Shown one piece after another: positions 54,222-64,000 of a stretch of 64,000 nt of DNA. Below the pieces are notes generated by a model. It made no database searches. It had not been told where the DNA came from and saw nothing but the letters and a program-made list of their open reading frames with translations. This DNA comes from Herpomyces periplanetae (Eukaryota > Ascomycota > Laboulbeniomycetes > Herpomycetales > Herpomycetaceae): positions 62,001-126,000 of the forward strand of contig WMKJ01000026.1 of the NCBI GenBank assembly GCA_009733715.1, in the 5' to 3' direction. How positions within the stretch are numbered: the stretch's first letter is position 1; every line of letters begins with the position of its first letter. A program made the position numbers and the translations under genes.

Positions 54222-55622
54222 TTATATTAAATAGGCTCCGATGAAAGGGATACTCTTATACAGTTTATCGAATTCTTGAGCAGTCCAACCCTGACCTGGC
54301 CCACCACGTGCAACAATGAGCAGACTACCAGTTATCCAGATTGTGGTCACGGTCAGGCTTATTGAATCCAGATAACTCCAATTAATGATACGGCTAATTA
54401 GATCGTTAATTAAACGGTGAATAAATGCTCCACTGTGAGGGATTAGAGAATAAGTACTACGGTTTAGTTGACTCGATACGCAACCGTCCCCTTTAATGGG
54501 AGAGTAAGGGTTAACGTTTGGAGCCGGGATGTTTAACCATTTAGCCCACCCTTTAACTATATGCCAACTTGTCACAGTTATGAGAGCTGTGTGAAAAGGA
54601 AAGGCAAGCCACGGGTTTCGCGCGAATCCATGAGCGACAAATTCAAAACCTGCCAATGATGATCCTACACTATAGCATAAAGGACCGAGTCTATTAACGA
54701 GAATATGAATTCCTAGAAGTGGAATTAACAGATAACCTGAATACACCTGATTTGAAACTGGAGGCCATTTGGCTAGTGAACAGAAGAAATTTCTCACTAA
54801 TCCGTAAGTATTTGAGGCCCAAGACCCTTTATAAATACGATTTTGTTGGGTATTGGAAAGTGGATGGGATTTAGACCGATTTAATTTGGAACAAAAAATC
54901 GATCTTCGCCATAATCGTAGTATTAATCCCGAGGTAATATGCAGACCAACAGGTACTATAATAAGTATAGGTTCGGTAAGTGAAGCCTGGTAAAATGGAC
55001 GGGTAAACATAAGATAAGAGTCAGCTGAGCTGACAATAGCTGAACTTGAAGTATCGAGGCCATGCCAATAGGACTTTTGGTGGTGTATCAATGGAATAAC
55101 GGCTGTGTTAATGGCATGAAGAGTTGTGAATATGGTAAATGCGTAAGAGGAATAACGCTGTACTTGGCGAAGGGTAAAATAGAGGGAAGTTTGATTGTAA
55201 GAATTAAAGTTAAGGAAAGATGACAGTAAAGTAGCACGAGAGTAATTGGAGGGAACTGAACTTGAAGAATTCGGGATAATTGTGTCGTTGGGAAAGTTTA
55301 AGTCATCAGAATGAAGCTGGTTAGCGTAATTAGCGTCAATTGAGCAAGTATCAGTGATACTATTACAATCATCATCAGAATCTATATCAATGGGTGTTGG
55401 AGGAAGTTCAGTAAGTATAACATCAACAGAACATGACGAATCCTTGAAAATATCTTTGTCTAGTGAAGGAAAATTTGTGCGCGAAACAACATTAAATTTA
55501 TGTTTGTCGCTCTCATCACTGTTATCACGATCATGACTGACACGTTGGTGTAGAAAAGGTTTGTCGATGGGTATTAAATGATCATCGGCCGCATCATCGA
55601 CAATTGACATACTAGATCCCAT
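54222..55622 (-). CDS. MCP1: Mcp1-like mitochondrial membrane protein (DUF1691)
   Basis: Single exon, 466 residues from the first in-frame ATG (55622); the open frame continues upstream about 27 codons without ATG. The first 140 residues are acidic and Ser-rich. They are followed by the succinate-dehydrogenase-membrane-subunit-like helices of Mcp1: TLRQVQRYSSYAFTIFTTLH, PILIIVPVGLHITSGLILRL, QVYSGYLLIPLLGIHILVNR, GFARNPWLAFPFHTALITVT and VTTIWITGSLLIVARGGPG. Yeast Mcp1 (302 residues) sits in the mitochondrial outer membrane, is a high-copy suppressor of ERMES defects and recruits Vps13. The extra length here is the N-terminal extension. Confidence 0.82.
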   Translation of the reverse strand: MGSSMSIVDDAADDHLIPIDKPFLHQRVSHDRDNSDESDKHKFNVVSRTNFPSLDKDIFKDSSCSVDVILTELPPTPIDIDSDDDCNSITDTCSIDANYANQLHSDDLNFPNDTIIPNSSSSVPSNYSRATLLSSFLNFNSYNQTSLYFTLRQVQRYSSYAFTIFTTLHAINTAVIPLIHHQKSYWHGLDTSSSAIVSSADSYLMFTRPFYQASLTEPILIIVPVGLHITSGLILRLWRRSIFCSKLNRSKSHPLSNTQQNRIYKGSWASNTYGLVRNFFCSLAKWPPVSNQVYSGYLLIPLLGIHILVNRLGPLCYSVGSSLAGFEFVAHGFARNPWLAFPFHTALITVTSWHIVKGWAKWLNIPAPNVNPYSPIKGDGCVSSQLNRSTYSLIPHSGAFIHRLINDLISRIINWSYLDSISLTVTTIWITGSLLIVARGGPGQGWTAQEFDKLYKSIPFIGAYLI

Positions 55623-55795
55623 GATTAATACTTTTTGTACATAGTCTAGTAAAAGTATAATCAAATAAATCCAGAGTGTGAAATCCCGTAAGAAATATTT
55701 CAACGCATCTTCTATCCCAAAATTTTCAAAATTTTCGCGATTTTCCTCGTCACCACCACATTCTGCACCGCCCTATTGTGGCTTGACGCTTCTGT

Positions 55796-55850
55796 CACGT
55801 GCTGCTATACCGCCACAGAGTGGGCGAGACATAGGGTGGGGGATCACGTG
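55796..55850. promoter_or_regulatory. Two CACGTG cores upstream of MCP1
   Basis: GTCACGTGC (from 55794) and GATCACGTGAA (from 55842) lie 174-228 bp upstream of the MCP1 start. They share the flanking TCACGTG with the other sites in this window. Confidence 0.45.
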
Positions 55851-56261
55851 AAAATGGAGATAGTGGGCGTGGCTTGGGGGAAGTGGGGAATTTTAGAGGG
55901 AAAAAGCTGTGTATTGTGGATAGGAAGAAAGATGGAGAAAATTTTATAGTTTAAGTTAAATATATAGAGTAAAATTGCAGAAAAGAATATGTTGAGGTGG
56001 TATTAACAAATTTTATTTTCTAATAAAGACTACACCTAGCAGACCGTACATGTAATATGTAAACGGGTAGATTTAATTGACTTACATTACAAGAGAATCC
56101 TTTGATTGTTATAATTTTGACCTGGATTTAAGTTTTCGTGATTGCTAATATGATCGAACTTGAAGGAAAAGACTTTCCAAAAATCGCATTGATGAAGTAA
56201 TAACACGGGCATATGGGAAAATTTAGTTCAACTTTCTCCCACGGCTAAACCATTTGGTAAG

Positions 56262-56269
56262 TCACGTGA
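56262..56269. promoter_or_regulatory. TCACGTGA palindrome
   Basis: Perfect 8-bp palindrome in the long spacer, far from any start codon; function unknown. Confidence 0.3.
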
Positions 56270-57770
56270 AAAATATATAGCCATGTAAAATTGCATGTGA
56301 CAGGAGAATGCTAGGTATATTGAAGTTGTATTAGCTAAGCTGCCGGGGGTAATTATACTTGGAGGACTAAAATGTTAACCCGACTTAATTGAGGAGCGTG
56401 ATATGGTGTGGTGTCATACAAAATTCTAGCGGTGTAAAGGAAAAAGTCGATAATTGTCATTAATCTTAATGTTAAAAACTCACTCGTTTCTGTCTATCAC
56501 GAGCATTAACAGTAAATTTCTGGCCTTCTATGCCATCCTAACCTTGTCCCCATATACTAAGCATTAACATATCATATACCCTTAGAACCAATGAGCTTAA
56601 AGTAGATATACTCAATACCGTCATTATACACAATTCCGATTTAAAGACATATTATTGAATAAGCTACTATGGCAGAATACAAGGATAGAATTTCCCTACA
56701 AGCACACTTACGTATGCATGCACGTAAACATCGACTTAGAGTACAATATAATCATGACCTAGCTTCAAGTGTAGCAAAACGTAAACACTAGCCTACATTT
56801 ACACAAGTATACACATGGATACACCAAGCACTATTTAAAACCGTGTATCAACATTTTATCGACACACGTAAACATAAAGCGGGAAATATCCCGTATCAAA
56901 CACTTGGTTACCCAATGAAAAAAATAACATTGTACCAATATACGCCTTAAAAACTATCCATCTCGCGCTCCATTTTCGGAAAATAATTATACCGAAATAA
57001 GGGAAAATTGAAGGGAGATTAGTAGAGATGATTTTTTTCTCCTTTCTCCCTCTAGTAGTAATACGGTTGAAACGATAGTCTCACACTGCATACTTGCCGA
57101 TATAGTTATGTATAGGAACCGATCCAGTTAAAATCCCGAATTAACCACTATCGCATGTGCGCAAATGCAAATTTATTTAATATTAGCCACTCCCCTAATC
57201 TAAACGATTTAAATTTGCCTGTTTTAATCTCTATTTTCTTCCTCTCACCCGAATTAACTTTATTCCGTCTCCATCCTAAACCCTAGCTGGATTATTAAGT
57301 CTTCACGTGTTAGTTGGAACATTAATGTGCCAACGTGAAGAAAGGAAAATCTGGCGATGATCACCTGGAAAAAGTGTTAATAGAAGGGAATTGTCGCGTC
57401 AATTTGCAGGATAGTTTCATGATATTATGTTTAAAATTATAGTGTTGAAGTGTTAAATCGAAGATCAAAATATTTGTTAAGCTTAAAAAAGTGCAAAGGT
57501 AAGTGTCAAGTAAGGGATAATGAAACATTAACAGTGTTAAATTCATTCGTACGTTATAAGTTCATTGTTATATCAGGGTTAGAGAATTAGTACATGAACA
57601 TAAAAAGTCCGTTCATTTGTTTCAATTTTGAGCATGTACGAGTGAACCCATACATGGAGAAAATATTCACCGAAGTCTCCAAGTCAAAGCAATGTGGCGT
57701 GAATGTTATAACACGGTAAAACTTTACTAACATTGAGGTTTTTTTCTTTTCTAGGCATTTACATTCATTC

Positions 57771-58573
57771 ATGCCGAATCCTGCGCCGAAAGTATGTCTG
57801 GTCATCATGTTTTCTAACATATGTGCGTATGCGCGTGCGCACGCACATGTGTAAACCAGGATGCGAAAGTTTTACAGTGATTAGTCTCACACTTTTTTAC
57901 CTGCTTTCTAATAATGATAATCCAAGTGTACTTAGACCGAAAGTGCGCGTAAAGCCCAATCATCATTTTATTGTGCGTATACACTAAATATGATAATTTA
58001 CTTGATCGATTACTTTAGCGTGTATATGTGTAATGGCTTGATTAACTTTAGTATACACTGACCGAATGGCCCACGACTTTGTTATTCATATAGGTACACT
58101 GTGTAGCAAACAGTACAGTCGTATGAATGAACTGCAAGCCCATGAATCATCTTACGATCATCTTCACCGGCAAGTGAGTTAAAAATATGGTCGACATTCT
58201 AATTACCACAATTTAATATTTATCCGTTAACTGTTGAGTATATTGACGTACACGGTATGTTGTATAGCGAATGGTTGACATGCGAAAATTACAACGTGAT
58301 GTTAGCGCACTGGAAAAATCTCGCAAACCCGGTCGTAAAAGTATCGAAGAAGGTGGTCTGGTAACCATTAAACTAGAAACTTCCGGTAAATCAGTTCGAA
58401 AAGGTGGCTTCAGAAATGCCTTTGCGCCCATTGCTCCCCCAGAATCGTCTTCCGTGGAATATCCCGAAATTGCGCCGGAACCGGAGAAATCTAATCCCGA
58501 CAGTCAGGGATTGGATTATTATGATCCCTGTATGCCGACGGATTGTTTTGAGGGTTGTGCATCGAGAGCGTAG
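57771..58573 (+). CDS. Small single C2H2 zinc-finger protein (GPATCH8/ZNF804-like finger)
   Basis: Four exons, 57771-57791, 57936-57972, 58094-58173 and 58268-58573 (21, 37, 80 and 306 nt), give 147 residues. The joined finger reads YCTLCSKQYSRMNELQAHES then SYDHLHRQRMVDMRKLQRD: Cys20, Cys23, His36, His42, with an HLHRQR extension. This finger (CxLCxKQY...H...SYDHxHKQR) is characteristic of the GPATCH8/ZNF804 nuclear, RNA-associated group. Cys20 is split by intron 2, so no single exon shows the motif. The rest is basic, then Pro/Glu-rich with a C-terminal CMPTDCFEGC. Intron 2 has a GTGCGT donor. Phases 0, 1, 0 all match. Function is not known; the nuclear role is inferred from the finger. Confidence 0.75.
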
Positions 58574-61353
58574 TGTATGAATGAGGGTGTCGGATTTTAT
58601 TGGTTAAAGAAATATAGCGAGGTCTAATGTGCTGTTTGTTTATGTATTGCAACAGCCTTTGGATTAATTACCGAGTCTTGTCCATATATATTTATACATT
58701 TAATAGCTATTTTCATTGAGTATATAGAATGAAATGCTGGTGCATGTAATAACTGTGTGCTCAAAATTGTTCATTTAAACTTTGGGTTGTAGGTGATACC
58801 GTATATATGTTAGCAAATCCTTAATTAAGTAGCTTCAGCGTCAAACGTCCAAGTATATAAATGCTTTCAATATACATACCCACACCCATCTCCATTACCA
58901 ACTAGTCGTATCCAAACATGTTTAATTCTTTGTTAGTTTGTTCAAACCTACGGTCACATAGTTCCACTTTCCCGTTCAGCCTCGCTCATTCACCGTTTCC
59001 TTCACCTAATCACACCTGTACCGCCACTTACGTCACCAAGTCTCCCGCTCACGTTCTGTGGCTAAACCCTCTGGTATCACGTAAAATAGTATTTCCATGA
59101 TCCGAGGCTGTGTGAAACTTGGCTTTCCAGACAAGTTCATCGCATATCACGCTTTAACGCGTTTATCTTCATCATAGCTAATTTCACATTCCATTTATTA
59201 CCATAATCGTCACACTTTAATACTTAATTTTGATTCTTACTTACCTTGCTCTTCAATGAATTAAGGCGATGGGGGAAATCCTCTTAATTTTGCCGTATTT
59301 TCATACACCACCCACGGTTTACCGTATATCAACTTAAAATGTCATCTCAAATCATCTCTCACATCTACTTCGTTCGTCAAATTTTACACAATTTTCTCCC
59401 ATTTATCCCATCTCTTTCTTATCCATTACACTAATATTCTACTTCACTAAATAAATTTACATTGTCCTCCTCCAAAATCTTACATTGTCTCTCCACTATC
59501 TCCATATTCCTCTCCCACACACTCTCCTGGTCGCTTATTTCTGGACTTGATTACATAACCGCCCCCCGGTACTGCGAGTTGAGGGTTTCGCTTTACGATT
59601 TTTTTATCAAAACGATCGAACTGTTCACTTAGTTGAGGTTGCGTTGTGGTTTCATAGTACTATCTGATTCAATATCCCCCATTACCCCCAACTAACCATA
59701 ACTATGATTTCTTGCGTTATCCCTTTAATTTCCTCCCAAATATTCATCTTTTTGCTCTTGTTAACCTTTCCCTAATCGCTTCTACAAGCATCTTCGAGTA
59801 TGCTACTATATGCACTACACTGACTTTATTATCCTTCTACTTGCGCAACCTCACGCTTAGCCTAACGTAAAGTTCACTCGTCCCCGCTAGTTTTATCTCG
59901 CTGCGGGGTGCCCTCTTCAATATACCATCGGTGGTCTACTCCCTCATCTGGCCCCTCCCTGCTAATATCTTATATTTTCACAAAAATTGTCAAGTAAAGC
60001 TTGCAGTTGCTTCCTGCTTTGCTCGTACATATATCTCGCATAAGCTAATCATTACGGGTTTACTTTAGTTGGTGTATGCAACAAGTTGATTTCAACGTGT
60101 GTAACTTGACTCTGCGTCTGACACGTTTGACCGAGCCAGTGTGAGCGAGCTTGTGAAAAAAAAATCCCTAAAAACAAACTTCCCCGTACGCACAAGCCTC
60201 TAAGATCGTCCAATTCAATCTATTACATCAACCCAACCACGCTAGCCCGTTCGTCCTTACATCGATTCCTTGGTACAAGTAATACCACGGTCCCCGAGAA
60301 CAGATTAATCATTCTAATCCGATCATGTCCGTCGGTGCCACTACGCTTTACCAAACTTAACGACCCTTTCTCTCTTACCTGCTTCATTCTCCCTATCTCA
60401 GCGTTCACTGTCTATTCTCCATTTTTTCATCCTCTCTCCCTCCCTCCATCTGTTAACTTCCTTCAACTTTCTCTTTTATCACTTCCGCCCGCCCACGCGC
60501 TGCCTCCTTAAACTTACTCAACTTCACCTTCGCCCACTTCGTCCTAACACTACCAGCCTTTATCTAAGCCTCATGTTTTGATATATTCTTCCCCGCTATT
60601 AAATTACCTCAAATCTCTTGACCAGAGTTACCCGGACTCCTCTTTACCTTCAGCTATCCTTCTCATATGTAGCGGAATTGTCATACATCGCTTTTATCCT
60701 TTTCATGTCACTTTGGCCGCCGCGTTGGGTCTTTTGTCTATTGCATCTCCCCATACATGTTTTATCACCTTCTTTCCGCCCCTACCTGTTCGCCACTCTA
60801 ACCACCTTCTCCCCAGTTTGCGTGTATCATTTTTCGCATTTCTAACCTATTCACTTGTGCTGACTCTTTCCCTTGCTACCCTACTCCTCCGAAGCTTAAG
60901 TTCATCTTTTCACCTCTAGTCTCTTTTACTCGTTCCCTTTAATCCTTACTCATTCTCGTCCTGCCTACTCAACCAATCATCAACTTTTCCTCCTAACTTG
61001 ATCTTCTCTTAACAATACGTTCGCTGATTATTCCCGCTCATCTAATGTTATCCGACGGTTCTTCGCATGATGGTTATTGAATCTCCGTTCAAATAACCCT
61101 CTACATTCGACCCTTCAACGCGCTTTTCTCATTTGGACCTCTGCTTTTCCCTGTCCATCTCACTTCATCCTTATTCTATATCGTGAACCCTTCTCACTCA
61201 CTCTTGTGAGTTAGCATATCGTCCTGTCTTCTAAATTTGTACTCCATTTCATCCATTATTCACAATTTTTGTATAATTACCTATTTCTAAAGGTTTTATT
61301 CCTTATCCTTATCATCATCTCTATTTATCTTCACTTTCTGCCTTTCTATTACT
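58574..61353. other. Long pyrimidine-rich region upstream of YAK1
   Basis: A 2.8-kb stretch without a convincing gene. From about 59330 to 61350 the plus strand is strongly C/T-rich (TCTCC, CTTCC, TTCATC runs), continuing to the YAK1 ATG, as expected of a long 5' leader or pyrimidine-tract promoter. Open frames inside (for example 60578-60919) follow from the composition bias and lack family features. No CACGTG core is seen. Confidence 0.55.

Positions 61354-64000
<2,647 letters not shown>

Larger units (their letters stand above)
55623..57770. other. Long AT-rich intergenic region
   Basis: About 2.1 kb with no recognisable gene on either strand. CACGTG cores occur at 55796-55801, 55845-55850, 56263-56268 and 57304-57309. 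The first 250 bp are the MCP1 promoter. TTTTCTAG at 57747-57754, just before the zinc-finger gene ATG, could end a 5'-UTR intron of that gene. Confidence 0.55.

Noticed and set aside
60578-60919. Hydrophobic open frame upstream of YAK1
   Set aside because: Leu/Ser/Phe content follows from the C/T-rich strand; no ATG start at the frame opening and no recognisable domain.

Overview
The window is nuclear DNA from a fungus. It carries 24 protein-coding genes, most of them split by short introns (about 50-160 nt, GTAAGT/GTATGT-type donors, CAG/TAG or sometimes AAG acceptors, and TACTAAC-like branch points in several). Several families point to fungi: DUG2, MCP1, a dysferlin-domain PEX28-32 peroxin, a Ptp2/Ptp3/Pyp-type tyrosine phosphatase with a rhodanese domain, and YAK1. 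EIF3L and a recognisable RNase H2 subunit B, plus the intron density, argue against budding yeast. I cannot place it more precisely. The standard genetic code fits every gene.

Layout, left to right: MAM3/CNNM metal-transport protein (+); DUG2 glutathione-degrading peptidase subunit, a five-exon small membrane protein and lysyl-tRNA synthetase KRS1 (all -); COX15 heme A synthase and gamma-tubulin complex GCP3 (+); proteasome alpha1 SCL1/PSMA6, ribosomal RPL7 with intronic snoRNA candidates, PAF1 and a 1385-residue degenerate DEAH helicase with a mitochondrial-type N-terminus (all -); EIF3L, TOF1/Timeless and a tyrosine phosphatase (+); VIP1/PPIP5K and NSE1 (-); TFIIH subunit TFB2 (+); a disordered protein and RNase H2 subunit B (-); MCM10 (+); a PEX28-32-type peroxin (-); a tubulin-tyrosine-ligase-like protein (+); MCP1 (-); a small C2H2 zinc-finger protein (+); and the 5' part of YAK1 (+), cut by the window end.

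Most genes are conserved housekeeping genes with no operon-like logic. There is a loose concentration of chromosome-maintenance genes (TOF1, NSE1, TFB2, RNase H2B, MCM10). RNase H2B and MCM10 share a 249-bp divergent promoter containing an ACGCGT box. The palindrome CACGTG, often as TCACGTGA, recurs in many of the intergenic regions, suggesting a widely used Cbf1-type or other bHLH factor.

I saw no transposon, retroelement, tRNA, rRNA or CRISPR array. The least ordinary items are the ATPase-motif-less DEAH protein, the C/D-box snoRNA candidate in RPL7 with a 13-nt match to large-subunit rRNA, the tyrosine phosphatase whose HC-x5-R histidine is glutamine, and two small multi-exon genes (7748-8498 and 57771-58573) reconstructed from exons too short for simple ORF calling. 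All exon boundaries were read by eye from splice signals, reading frame and protein-family alignment from memory; none was confirmed by transcripts.
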